Assembly: GCA_030280995.1 (NCBI GenBank)
Contig: JASXTE010000001.1
Span: forward strand, 21,146,106 to 21,210,105
DNA: 64,000 nucleotides
Reading direction: 5' to 3'
DNA from: Hemileia vastatrix
Taxonomy: Eukaryota; Basidiomycota; Pucciniomycetes; Pucciniales; Zaghouaniaceae
A program made the translations under genes and the position numbers. Shown in pieces: positions 24,120 to 36,700 of the stretch (positions within the stretch are counted from its first letter, which is position 1; every line of letters begins with the position of its first letter). The notes under the pieces were generated by a model, which was not told the DNA's origin, did not search any database, and worked only from the letters and a program-made list of their open reading frames with translations.

Positions 24120-26276
24120 AAACTTTTGTGCTGGCCTTCATAACAGGTATATTTTCATCCAATTCTTCTTATTCAGAATCCTCTTCTGTAGGTGGTATTC
24201 TTGATAATCCATCTGGAATAGTAAACATCTTTCCAGGCTTATAAACTTAATCAAAAGAAAATTTTTGAATAAAAGCTACCCATCTGGTCATGGGTGCATT
24301 CTGTAAACTAGGGGAATGAATCATTTGAATCAAAGATTTTGCTTCTGCTTTTAGTTCAAAGTGTTTTCCCCATAAAACATTTTGAAGCTTCTTTAGAATT
24401 TTTCCCACACCACAAAGTTCCTATTTTGGTTGAGAATATCTTGATTCAACCTCAGTAAAAACCACAGATTCATACCCGACTGGTCTTATATAACCAGCTT
24501 AATCCATTTAGGACAGAACTGCCCCAGCAGCAATCTGACTAGAATCTACTGCTAAATAAGTTCTGCCTGCATCTTTTCCATAATCTAAATTATGCAGGAT
24601 AATGTCTTCCCCAACAACCTTCTTCAATCTCTCAAATGCCTCTTCACACTCTTCATCCTACTCCCAGTCAGCATCCTTCATAGTCAATCAGCTCAAAGGA
24701 GCAGCCAATGAAGAGAAGTCTTTAATAAACATTCTAACATAAACACATATGCCTAAAAGACCTCTGATTTTGGTTGTATTCTTGGTTCTATCCCAGGACT
24801 TAATTTTGTTTACCTTCTTCTTTGACATAATTTTACCCTCTCTTCATACCACATGACCTATAATTTCCAAATCTGGCACACAAAAGGAAAATTTGAAACC
24901 TGAAATATTTAAGCCAGCGTCTTCAATCCTAGACAGAATCCTCTCTAAAACAAAAGCATATTCTCATATAAATTTTTGTATCCCTAGATTCTACTTCAAT
25001 ACTTCATTACAATAATCTGTTAAAGGTCCTCTAATTCCACTATCATCAATAAATATACCAGCATATTGTGGAATCTTATCTTGTAGAATCCATGCCATCT
25101 GAGTTTGGTAAACACCAACAGAATTTTTTGCTCCTTGAGATAATCTTGTCAGCTTTAATTGTCCAAGTGGCACATCGAAAGCTGTGAGAGGCATAGAATC
25201 CAGATATAACTCTTCTATAATATCCCCCATTATATCTCCCAAATCAAAACACACTCTTATTTGAAATGTCTATACATACTCCTCTGGGCTAGGTGGTATT
25301 CCTGCATCTTTTATTGTAACCCTATTTAATTCCCTTAGATTGTGAACTATCCTGAGTTTTCCATTATTTTTCTTAATAAATAACACTGGACTTGAATAAC
25401 TTGATGATGACTGTTTGTATAATCCAGTTTGAATTCTTTCTCTAATGACTTTGATATAATCTTCTTTTAAAGCAGTGGGTATAGGAATTGGTTTCTGTTG
25501 CAATAATTCATGACAAACAGTTGGTATCTTGTAAGGCTCCACATAATAATACTTTAACACACCTTTCTCCTCTTCTAAAAATGCAATGGCCTTCTCCCTA
25601 TTAACCATCACATCCAACAACAATTTCTTTTCTTCACCTGACAGCCAATCTTCAGGTCCAAAATTAATAACCTCCAATCTCTTAAAATTAATCCTTGAAG
25701 TTTCATAAAATTCCTGCAGGTTCTTGACTAAAGGATTGTTATATGGATCTCTTAATAAATTTGGTCTTCTCAAAGGTGGATTTAATTTTTCTGGAAGCTT
25801 TTCATTTATTGTTCTAATTTTATTAGCTAACTTTTTATATTTTGCCACATTAATGTCCACTTTAACTTGAGATATTTGATCCATTATAGTATTGCCATTA
25901 TATAATTTGTTATAGGATTTTTCTTCTTCAGAATCAGAATCAGAAACAAAATAAGTTGAAATATAATTTTTATTTTTAGTAATTTCATAACCTCCCCCTT
26001 TTTCTTTGTCTAATTTTTCATCTAATTTTCCAACACCTTTTCTACCTTTTTCCACCATAAAATTACCAGTAAATTAAGTTGGAAGTTTAACCTCTTGCTG
26101 GAGGACAGAAATAGAATACTCAAAAATATTATTTTTTGTGTATCAATTATACTAAGATTCTTTTGTTGTCTTTGATGAGATAATTGCATTTTATCCAATT
26201 GCTGGAGGCCATAAAATAATACACCACATATATCACTTCTATTATCCAAATTCCCTTTCCATATTTTATCCAACAT
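24120..26276 (-). pseudogene. pol: Element M reverse transcriptase and RNase H
   Basis: The RT N-terminal part (26058-25270) reads PVLFIKKNNGKLRIVHNLRELN. After a stop, 25254-24991 carries TAFDVPLGQLKLTRL and the catalytic IFIDDSGIRGP. The FIDD form with a following Gly-Pro is known from a basidiomycete gypsy clade and is a likely lineage marker, not decay. The connection and RNase H follow (GLLGICVYVRMFIKDF, then YLAVDSSQIAAGAVL and a KELCGVGKIL helix) with several stops. The polymerase makes element cDNA from RNA. Domain order is normal, but stops exclude a functional protein. Confidence 0.8.
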
Positions 26277-26625
26277 AATACATCAAATCTTTCCATTTGA
26301 ACCATTTATAAAACTTATTTAATAATTTGATAAAGATAATAAACATATAGAAAAATTTATCACATAGTGACATTCCAATGAGATATCAAGAAAAAATAAT
26401 TGAGAATCAACTTGAATTATCTCCAAGTGAGCTGACCTGTTACATTCCAGGATCTCTTCTTGGGGAGATATTGCAAAATTAAAGTGATCAGCCCTATTTA
26501 CCCCAAAAAATGAGGGCCTTCATACTTATCTTTTTTATAAATTCACCAGAAGCTTACCTTTTAATTTTCCTCTTCTTGGTGAACATACAACACTGACACA
26601 TAGTAGTTAAGTCAGGCCTTGTCTC

Positions 26626-27006
26626 TCAACCATTGTGACCTGGAGGTGCCAACTGCATATGAAGCCACCTCATATCATTTCCTGTAATATCTAAACTAAT
26701 CCCCTTTCCACTCTGATAACCTATTCTGGCTTCAAAATCCATAAAAAATGGCTCACCAAGAACCATTTTCACAGATCCTCTGGCCACATAAAAATGTACC
26801 CTTCTAACAGATCCACCTACTCTTAATTTTATATTTTTAGATGTCCCCATAAGTTTGGTTGCATGTCCACCTATTCCTCTTAAATTTACACCAGCTCCAG
26901 ATTTAATTGGAAAGCCTATAATTGTTGCTTTCTCTAAAGAAATTAAATTCATTTGAGACTCAGAATCCACCAGGGCCTTTAACTCTTTTCCACTCAACAT
27001 TACCAT
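26626..27006 (-). pseudogene. Element M aspartic protease
   Basis: The frame contains ALVDSESQMNLIS, aligned to the retropepsin DS/TG active-site loop but with Glu in place of Gly, a change explicable by one G-to-A transition. The ILGxP-like flap/second motif is present as VLGEPFFMD. The retropepsin cleaves Gag-Pol. Whether DSE could act is doubtful. The frame is otherwise uninterrupted for 126 codons. Confidence 0.65.
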
Positions 27007-27333
27007 TTAATACCCTAAAGGAGCAGAAAAATGAGTTTCCACCTCCTCTCCAAAACTCTCTTCATTTTCACAAATATACTCCACTTCTCCTACCAATACC
27101 CTTCTCCTTTTCAGATGCTTCTTTTGCTTCTCTGCAAGGCCATGACTAATTGTAAACAATTCACCTAAAGATAGAGGAATATGAAGTTAATTCACTCTAC
27201 CCAACACCCTCTCCATAGCATCTTATTGACCAGGAACTACTGGCCTTTCATATTGAGCTTTACTTTTAATAACCTTGGCCCTGGGAAACTTCTGTGGACC
27301 CACATTGCCATCTTCAACCCCCATAATAGCATC

Positions 27334-29029
27334 TTAATCTACCATAACCTTGGCTCCATCACCAGCTTTCACTAATTCAGATTCATCACTGCTCCTCCTA
27401 AACCCTTCCATAGAATTAGGACCAGAAAAACTTGGTCTGGGAGGAGACACTATTGGTACATCTTCCTCAGAATCATATTTTTCATCTTCAGGCATAGGCT
27501 CACTGTTTAAATCAAATTTTCCAAAACTGGGAGGCCCCATTTCTGCCATCCCCTTCTGCATTCTATAAATTTTGTCCTTTTTTAAGGTTTCTTTTCAATC
27601 TTCTTAATTTTAGCCTTGCCTGGTTTTGCCCTAATTTGGCATTGAATGCTGCTTTTAGAATTAGTAGCAGCTGCTCTTCTGGCAGCATCATCATCATACT
27701 CCCCAATCATAAAGCTACCATCCACCTTAGCAACCGCTTCCAGATTCAATCCACCAAAAGAAGTTGTGAATTTGGCCATACTGACCTCCTTTTCTTTTAC
27801 CTTATCTACTTTTCCACCATTTTTTTACCTCCTTTAACATTTTCATCATCATCACTGGTTAACTCTTCAGATCTGGCTCTCCTTTCAGCCATCATATTCC
27901 TTCTAACTAAATCTGAAGGAGCTTGCCCATCACTGGGTTTGATGAAAGATCCATCTGGGAATTTATAAACCTTTCCATCAAATTTGACTATACCAGCTTG
28001 CAAGTCCTTGTCCAAAAAATAACAATCTGCTGCATTGTGCCCCCTCCTATTACAATAGGAGCACACCTAAGGTGTTCCATAACCACCATTACCATTTCGA
28101 TTACTACCACCATTTCCATTTCCATTCCCATTAAGCTAGTTTCTATTTCCATTAAATCCATAATTCTTCCTCTCATACCCTCTTGATTGATAAGAAAAAG
28201 ATGTTGAAGATGAAGCCACAGGCATTTTGTTGGCCTTCTGAGTTTCTTGAACAAATATTTTAAGCTTCTTAGTTAAATCAGCTAAATGATCCACAATTTT
28301 ATTATCAAAATCCCTTTCAACCTTAGCAACAGGCTGATATAACTGAGCCTTGGCCATAATTTTGTTATTTTTGGCAAAAACTTCACTAAACTTGCTAACA
28401 TATTGAGTACAAGATTCTTGATACTTTTCCATTGCCATTAATTTTAGATATGCCTGAATATTTTCTTTAATGACCTCTAGAGAAGGTAGTTTCTGTTCCC
28501 CATTTGTTAGTTACTTCATAAAGTTCTTCTTAGACAGCTTCTTCAACAGATCCATTCTAATGTCCCTACTGAAAGATGACCAAAACAAATCCTTTACCTT
28601 ATTTTCAAGGCCTATCTCCACCACAATAAAATATTCCACCACTTCATCAAAATACCTACATAACATCTTGAAGTACACCATAGTTGAGCCACCACCTTCA
28701 ACTTGTCAATCACTGACAAATTTTTTAAGTTCTACCATATTATACCTGACTCCCCATCTATCAGCCATCTCTTTTGACAATTTAAACCAGTCCCACTTTT
28801 TATAGCCCTCCACAGAAATGACCTCCATTTCCATCTCTCTGTCCACAATAAAGAACCTAATCTGCTTCACCATTTCCAAATGTGAAGCCCCATCAACAGC
28901 AGCAGCAGAATCAACCTGATTTAAGAACCATTTAACTTCTTCCGCACTAAAATTTTCCCAATCCCAAGAAAAAATCCTTAATGACTCATTTACAGGAAGA
29001 GAAACACCAGATCCAGAAGCAGAAGACAT
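27334..29029 (-). pseudogene. gag: Element M Gag
   Basis: The start at 29029 (MSSASGSG, preceded by the leader and LTR) opens a Gag-like helical region (FSAEEVKWFLNQVD, then KLSKEMADRWG). It continues after single stops near 28706 and about 28515, to an Asn/Gly-rich tract and a perfect CCHC knuckle CSYCNRRGHNAADC (about 28063-28022). An acidic linker (27779-27334) rich in Asp, Ser and Pro leads to the protease. The intact C-x2-C-x4-H-x4-C knuckle implies RNA binding by the parental protein. A few point stops disable this copy. Confidence 0.8.
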
Positions 29030-29144
29030 CCCAAAAGTATAAGATTAAACTGTTAAAAGAATATAAGTGTTTTTTAAATAGGCCTCATGCAGGATAATTA
29101 AGTCCAAGTACAAAGTAAGATTGTTAAAATCCAGAAAATTCAAA

Positions 29145-29161
29145 CCCCACATTGGGTGCCA
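29145..29161 (-). promoter_or_regulatory. Candidate primer-binding site of element M
   Basis: On the minus strand, TGGCACCCAATGTGGGG starts a few bases inside the 5' LTR end. The TGG start and position fit a tRNA primer site. The matching tRNA was not determined. Confidence 0.4.
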
Positions 29162-29165
29162 CCAA

Positions 29166-29505
29166 TATAGAAAGACTCTTACAGTTGCCTTTCTGTAAGC
29201 AGAATCCAAAAGAGTTGGAAAACTGAAGGAAATCCTGTTCCCTTGAGTAAATAAAGAGTTCAAAATTAGCTAAGCTAAACCCTCTACTCAATATAAAATG
29301 ACCAATTAATTATTTATTATTTTCAGTGTTGAGATGTAGAATCAGTGTTCTTTGTAATGAGGGAAAGAAATACAACAGTGAGGCTGTATTCTGAAAATTT
29401 ATTTAAATGATTGAAAATTATGGTTTTATGAAGCTTTTATTTTTATTGATAATAGATTTTAAAATCAAGTCCTTGATGTTGAAACCTTTATAATGGTACC
29501 CTATA
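29166..29505 (-). repeat. 5' LTR of element M, inner part (up to the gypsy-1 insertion)
   Basis: Matches 17231-17570 of the 3' LTR (shared TCAATATAAAATGACC-type segments) and breaks off at CTATA (29501-29505), the duplicated target of gypsy-1. The remainder resumes at 38498. Confidence 0.85.
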
Positions 29506-30317
29506 TGTCAACCAGGCTGCTAGACTTACCCAGTAAAATAATAAATTATTTACTGGATGAAGCCACACCTTATTATTTTAATTATTTAATTATAAATAAG
29601 TTACATTAAAATTACCTATAATAAATTAACTAATTACAGAAGGGTAAAATTAAATGAATAATTAAAAATAAATATAAAATGTCCCTTATATTTTTATTCT
29701 CTAACACCGTGCTTATTGACAGGTTGAAAGAAATAAAATTTTAAATGAAAAAATAGATTTTAAATTAAAATAAAATTTTAATATTCAAATAAAAATAAAT
29801 ATATACAAAAAATTTAAATTTCTTATTTAGAATTGACTTCTACAGTAAATATTAAATAAATTTATGTATTTCTCACATACTCTGTAAATACATCTTTAAA
29901 TACATCTTTTTGACACCCTCTTTTTAGAAAAACTTTATTATTTGAAAATACTCCTTCTGGAATATTCTTTTTCTCTCTCTCTCATACTACTGTTTTTAGA
30001 ATTTCATTTCCGTGCTTTGTCTCTCCTTTGCCTATATAAGGCCTCTCTTTTGGTTGTTTTTTATTCATTTCATTACTTACTTATTTATTATAACTATTTA
30101 CAATCCCTTTATTACTATCTATTATTTCTTTATTAGCTACATTCACGTAATTCTAATCCATTAATTATAATAATAATTCAACTTTTTACCTCTTTAAATT
30201 GAGTAAACATTCTGTAAGATAAGGAAATACGTACCCAAGTTTGAATCCCAAAGATCCCGTTGTTACCGCCATTGGACCTCCTTGAAAAATCTTCTAGACT
30301 TGAAAGACACCTTGAAA
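29506..30317 (+). repeat. 5' LTR of gypsy-1
   Basis: Starts TGTCAACCAGGC and ends near ACACCTTGAAA. A promoter-like GCCTATATAAGGCCTCTC box lies at about 30030. The sequence CCATTAATTATAATAAT near 30160 is the uninterrupted form of the MITE insertion site in the 3' LTR. The LTR is also homologous to the solo LTR at 57738-58545. Confidence 0.9.
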
Positions 30318-31157
30318 GTTGGGAACCTTTCCCAAATCATCGACGGCGCATTGTTATCTTGAGGACCAGAGACCGTGGGACCATCGCCATTGAGGTACCT
30401 ATAAGGATGAGTGACGACAAAAACAACACACATCATATATCACGTGACTTATTTTTTTCTGCAAATGGGAATCAAACCGTGCTCCAAAACTTAGGCTTAT
30501 ATATTAACTAATAGTTATATATTTCATGGTAATTATTGATTACTATTCGTGGGTCATTTTTCACTCTTCATACTCTACGTATTTCCTTTTACTCAGCACT
30601 CTGTAAGTGGCATTAATTTGCTCATTTTACAGGGGGAGGTGTCTGGTAAATTGAAATTTATTTTATTTATTTATTTTCCTAGTTGACAAAGATAGAGCAA
30701 TTGTGTTCTTAGTCCTAGAAGTAATGAATTTTTATTTTTTAATTAATTTTAATTTTCAGTTGACTTTGTCCTGATAAATTAAAAAATCTTTTTTTTGTTC
30801 CAGTTGAAAAATTGTCCTGACAATAAAATTTTAATAATTAATAAAAAATAAACTATATTAAATTATTTTAGTTGAAATTGAGTCCTGGTAATTAAATATC
30901 TTTCAGTTGATTTAAATCCTGATAATTATCATAAATTAGTTTGTTAAATTAAAATTTATTTTTTTTTCAGTTGATTTCTTTTAAAATCCTGGCTATAAGA
31001 TTATTTGAATTAATAAATAATTGATTATTATTTTCAGTTGATTTTTTGCCCTGAAGAATTTTTATATTCTTTTTATTATTATTTTTCTTTTAAAAAGTAA
31101 AAATAAAATTGATTCATCTTATTGTTTCTTTCCCTCACTTCAGTTAGATTTAAAACA
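30318..31157 (+). repeat. gypsy-1 leader with degenerate CAGTTGA...TCCTG repeats
   Basis: No coding frame is supported. From about 30680 to 31060 a motif of the form TTTCAGTTGA, then TCCTGATAA after 8-15 nt, recurs about seven times at intervals of roughly 40-70 nt. A similar motif (GTTGAC...GTCCCAATT on the minus strand) is present in the gypsy-2 leader at 48890-48980. This suggests a conserved untranslated RNA feature such as packaging or internal initiation. Confidence 0.55.
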
Positions 31158-33797
31158 ATGACTGACCAAGGCTTTTCTGCTGCATGTGAATATGAACTGG
31201 ATCTGATTAATTATGATGAGGCTACTTCTTTGAGTTCTCCTTTAACTACAAAATTAACTCAAATTAATAAATCATTGAATCAATCAGGATGTAGAATTGG
31301 AGGAAGTGGAGATTCTGGTAGAGAAAAATTCCCAGGAAGAAAAACCTTCAATAAACCCCCCAGAAGAGCTTCCCAAAGGCTTCAAGATAAAAAAGATGCC
31401 CTTAAACCAGCAGGTAGAAAATCTCTCTACTCACATCAAGGAGTTGAGGACAGAAAACCTCAAGCTGAGGTCAAGAATAGACTGTCTAGAAGACAAGGTA
31501 AGAAACATAGAGTCTTTTCTTCAAGAGAGGAAGAAACATCCTCCTCCTCTAAAAGCCCTTCAACAACTGGCCCCCCAGCAACAAGAAAAGGTGGAAGTCT
31601 CAAAGTGGAAGTGGGATTGGCTGAACACCCAGTGGGATTATCTGTCCCAACAGCAACAGCAACAAGTACCTCAGGCAGGTCCTTCAAGAACACATCACTT
31701 CAATCCAACACCTCCTCATCCCTATCAAGGAGGAAGAAGGAGAAAGAACAACCACATCCAAGTCTTTCCCAAGCCATGGTAAGCTCCTCTATTGAATCTC
31801 AAGTACCATATCTTGTAACTGATTCAGTTCCTTCAGGTGATTCTGGAAGAGGAGATGAGACTGTGAGACCTGTAGAGGCTGAGAACAGTAGACAAATTGC
31901 TCAAATTTCAAATGTATCTAATCCTTTGGTTCTAATTTCTAATTCAATGATAAATCCTGATATGGCTATTATTGATGAAACACTTGAGCCTGAGTTTTAT
32001 GAAAATCTGAAAAGTTACTCTGTTTCCTTATTAAGAAACACTCCAGATGTAGCTAACATTAATGATGAATATTTGAGGGATATTATTGCTAAACAAAATC
32101 ATATAATGAGCAACATGCAATTGACTCAGAAATATAATGGTTTGTTAACTGGACAGGGTTATCAAGCATTGAGGAGTGAGTTACAGAGAGTCTCTTATGA
32201 TTTGTTTCATTACAAAGAAACCCATGAAAAGAAAGTTGCTTTATGGCAAAATATCAAAAATGATTTGTCTAAACTGCAAGATACTGTATCTGCCTGTTTC
32301 CTGGAGCTAGAGGTAGATAAGATGAACCTGAAAATATTGAGTGATCATTATTCATCTTTTCAAAATAAAACCCAGTTATCTTTTGCAACAATCAATGAGA
32401 GTTTATCTAGTCTTCCAAGAGTGAAAACCAGACTAACAACCATTGAAGAAAAATTGAACTCATTGTTTAATGATCAAAAATATTCTGAAACTTTTTTGAA
32501 GGGACATATGGTACAGGATGCTCCAAGTTTACCTGTTGCTAGTTCATCTAAAGTAAAATTAGATTCAGAAATGCCTGTTGATACCACTGAGTTTCCATCA
32601 AAAGTTGATGATGCACCAGGATCTTCAACAGAAGGATTAAACAATGAGATTACTGCACAATTGGAGAAGTTACAGCTGCTTCTTACTCACAAACAAGCTA
32701 ATACTAAGGAGGCTCCTTCAAATCAAAAGAATTGGCCAAAACTTGACCAGTACCCATCATTTGATGGTGATTCTTCTTCTGATTGGCAGCAATTCATTTG
32801 CAGAATTGATAACTTAAAAAATTCTTACAAACTCCCAGATGAGGAAATTGTGTCTAAGTTAATTTCTTTGTTTACCAATTTAGCCCTAATGTGGTATGAA
32901 TCTGTTCTCCTGGATAGGAATGACTACTCATGGGAAGATTGGAAAAAATTGATTAAAGCACAATTTGGTGGCTCCAAGTTTAGGATGGCTAAACAAAGGC
33001 AGTATGAGGAAACTAGATATAGCTTTTCTACTGATAAACCTATTGAGTTCTTAATGAAACTTGTAAAAATCTTGAGGGAAATGGACTCAAATATGGAGTT
33101 TTAGTTATGGAAGGACAGGATCCTTTACAAACTACCAATGTCTTTGAGAGACTTGATAGTGGCTAGGACTGAGTTCTCCAGAGAACCTTCTTCTTTCATT
33201 AATACTTGCAATGAGATCCTTCTAAACAACAAGTATGATGCCAGAAGATTCATTCCTAGGACCCCTTTGGAGAAATCCTCCACTTACCAACAGAAACCTC
33301 TGGAAAAGGTTGGTAAACCTTCTGCCCCTGTTGCACCAAAAAATTATGCAACAAACACTTGCTTCAAGTACAAAAAGCCTTGGCAGAAAGGCCATGTTTG
33401 TGACAAGAAGATAAATCTTGTTGAACAAACTGAGGAGCAGGCTGATGACACAATAGCACTGGATGATACTTCAAGTGATTGTGCCAGCAATATTTCATAT
33501 GAATCTCAACAAGAAATCTTGATTCTGGTAGAAGATATTCATTATTTAAATACTATTGATATTGATAATAATGATTTATCTACAGTTGAGGATGCTGAGA
33601 TCATAAGGAACATTGAGGATAGCTCAATTTTTATTGCCCCTCTCAAAGCACCAGTCTTGATCAATGGAACCAGCATTGAAGTTTTTCTGTATTCTGGAGC
33701 TGGAGGAAGTGTAGTATCTGAAAAAGCACTTGCTTCAGTGGATCAAGACTATAAATCAAAACTGATGCCTATCATTTCTGAAAATCGGAGAGGTTAG
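31158..33797 (+). pseudogene. gag: gypsy-1 Gag with knuckle and protease
   Basis: The frame from ATG 31158 (MTDQGFSAAC) runs to TAG at 33102-33104 and continues in the same frame to TAG 33795-33797. The first 200 codons overlap another frame that looks more protein-like (31297-31782), so Gag proper may start near 31776. The helical capsid-like part includes FDGDSSSDWQQFICRI and WEDWKKLIKAQFGG. The knuckle reads CFKYKKPWQKGHVC, with the second Cys replaced by Tyr. The protease reads FLYSGAGGS, with the catalytic Asp replaced by Tyr. These losses and the stops make it inactive despite good overall preservation. Confidence 0.85.
31297..31782 (+). CDS. Overlapping coiled-coil ORF of gypsy-1 (161 aa)
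   Basis: In the +1 frame relative to Gag, a 161-codon ORF contains a heptad-like coiled coil (NQQVENLSTHIKELRTEN, then a LEDKVRNIESFL segment), a KWKWDWLN motif, a Gln run and a basic C-terminus ending FPKPW. The distantly related gypsy-2 preserves the same frame: NQEINNLSSHIKEM at about 48440-48370 and EKWKCDYIM with a basic tail ending PPLPW at 48353-48036. The Gag-frame equivalent there hits a stop. This supports real coding, either as a separate upstream ORF or as the true N-terminus reached by frameshifting. The function is unknown; an RNA-binding or oligomerising role is a guess. Confidence 0.6.
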   Translation: MEEVEILVEKNSQEEKPSINPPEELPKGFKIKKMPLNQQVENLSTHIKELRTENLKLRSRIDCLEDKVRNIESFLQERKKHPPPLKALQQLAPQQQEKVEVSKWKWDWLNTQWDYLSQQQQQQVPQAGPSRTHHFNPTPPHPYQGGRRRKNNHIQVFPKPW

Positions 33798-36700
33798 GGC
33801 TCTGTTTTGTCTCCCATTGGTAAATACAAAGTCACAGTGTTTTTTAAATATAACCATGGTTTTGTAAGAGCTATTTGTGACTTTGTTGTCATGAAAAATG
33901 ATAAATTAAGCAGTTGGTTTATTATAGGAAATGACATTTTAACCAAATATGGCATAAAATTCTATCCTTCAAACCAATGCTTCACAATGGGGATAAATGG
34001 GAAGAGAAAATTTAAGATCTCCTCCCCCAAAAAATTGTTAAAACCAGAATTTAAAACATTTAATTCTGTAATTCAATAAGAAGGAAGGTCTACAAAGGAA
34101 ATGCATGCTCTTATGTCTGAAATTGACAATGCTTCTTTTGGAGAAAAACTTTCTGGTGAGTATAAAGATTCCATCATTAAATTGATAGAATATTTTCCTA
34201 TGGCCTTTGCTCATGGGTCACATGAACTAGAATTAGTTAAGGAAGAAATGAAACTTTCGTTATCTTGTCCATTAACTGACATACCACCTAGATTGAAGAA
34301 GAAGCCTTACCCTACTTCTCCCACAAAGAGAAAAGATATTGAGGATAATATCTCTACCCATTTGAAAATGAATATTATTGAAAAGGTAGTTGAAACACCT
34401 AAATATTGTGTTATCTCACCTGTCCTAATTTCTTATGAGAAAGATAAAGCCAGGTTATGTGGTGATTATAGAACATTGAATACTTATACTGTTGATGATA
34501 TCTACCCTTTACCTAGAATTAGCTCTATTAATGCTACCCTACAAGGTGCTAAATATATAAGCTGCTTGGATGGTAACAAGGGATATCACCAGGTACCTGT
34601 TGAGAAGAATTCACAGAATTTTCTGATGATTGCTACTCATATGGGTATTTATAAGTATTTTAGGATGCCATTTGGCCCTAAAAATGCCCCTTCAGTTTTT
34701 CAAAAAGTTATGGATAACATATTCCATCAATAGATAATTGAAGGATGGCTGATGGTTTATATTGATGATATCATTATATTCTCAAAAACATTTGAGGACC
34801 ATCTCAACCACCTGTGTAAAGTGTTCCACAAAATGGCTGAAATAAATATGAAACTTGCTTTGAAGAAATGTAAATTTGGTTTTCATTACTTAAAAGTGCT
34901 GGGTCATGTTGTTTCAGAGTTACAGATATGTGTTGACCAAAATAAAGTGGCAGCCATACAGCAGGTGAAGGCTCCTACCACGGTTAGAGAGCTCCAGAGT
35001 TTTTTGGGAATTTGTGGATACTATAGACAGTATATTAAAAATTACCAAGTCATAGCTTTACCCCTTACCCAACTGACTAGAAAGGATGTTGCTTTTTTCT
35101 GGAATAGTCAAAGACAGAGAGCTTTTGACACTATGAAACACTGTTTGATGTCAGCACCAATTCTTGTTTTACCTGACTTTAATCAACCATTTGTTTTGTA
35201 CACTGATGCTAGTTTTATTGGTCTTGGTGCTGCCCTCCATCAAAAACAAGTTATGAATGATAAAGTATCAGAAGTAGTAATTTTTTATATTTCAAGAACC
35301 TTGAGAAATAGTGAACTGAAATATGGTGCCACTCAGCTTGAATGTTTAGTCATAGTGTGGGCTCTAGAAAAGCTACATTATTACCTAGAAGACCAGAAAT
35401 TTGAACTTGTCACTGACTGCAGTGCAGTTAAATCCCTTTTAAACTTGGAAACACCTAACAGAAATATGTTCAGATGGCAGTTAGCTGTTCAGAAATACAG
35501 AGGGAGAATGACAATTATTCATAGGGCTGGTATTTTTCACTCAAATGTGGATATGTTATCAAGTTTACCTTTACCAAATGATGAATCTAATCCTTCTTAT
35601 GATCCTGAGGATGAAATTATTCATATTCATGGGATATATGTGGTTGATATGGAGGAAGAGCTATTACAGCTTATTCTGGACTCATATGATAAGGACACTG
35701 ACTTAAAAAAGTTATGCACCATATTAAATGATCCAAAGAATGCTTCAATACAAGCATTAATTAAAACCCTTCCAACAAAGTACCAGAAGGCTTTGGAGAA
35801 AGGTAAATTTTCAATTGATGAAGGATATCTATATTATAGAAGAAAGTTGAGTAATGTCATTGTTATTCCTCCTTCTATGAAAGAAATCATCTTGAAAATT
35901 TGTCATGATGAGATATTAGCTGGACATTTTGATCTTGAAAAAACAATGATCAGAATTAAAAACACTGCTTGGTGGGTTAATATGTCTGAAGACACCAAAT
36001 TATATGTTGAATCTTGTGATTCTTGCCAAAAATCAAAAAAAATTGGCTGGTAAGAGAGCTAGATTAATGAAACATATTGAACCTCCTGATGCACCATGGC
36101 AGATAATGAACATGGATTTTGTAACAGGATTACCTATATCTGGAAAAGAGAGTTATAAATCTTGTTGGGGTATTGTGGACAGATTCAACAAAATGTGTAA
36201 ATTTATCCCTACTCACAAGATGTTTCCACTAAGGAAGTAGCTTTCTTATGGTGGTCTCATATTTTTAATACTGATGGTTTTACTAAAGCCATAATCTCTG
36301 ACAGAGACCCTAAATTTACTTCTGAATTTTGGATGTATCTGATGGATGTTTGTGGTTGTGATCTGAAACTATCTACTGCCCATCACCCTCAGACTGATGA
36401 ATTAGCTGAAAGAATGATTCAGACTCTAGAGGACATGATAAGAAGTTACTGTGCCTTTGGCCTTGAGTATAAAGACAATGACAGATTCACTCATGATTGG
36501 GTTACCTTACTTCCTGGGTTGGAATTTGCTTATAATAGCACTTTTCATTCTGTTACTCAAAGAAAGCCTTTTGAGATCTGGCTTGGATATGTTCCAAATA
36601 CTCCTGCCCAAATTCTCAATAATAAAATACCTAAATTGGATTTACATCCTGGTGTAAAATCTGTTCTTCAAATGAAACAACTTTGCAGAAGTCATGCTCA

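Noticed and set aside
31460..31693. Minus-strand 77-codon frame in gypsy-1
   Set aside because: Antisense shadow of the overlapping sense ORFs.
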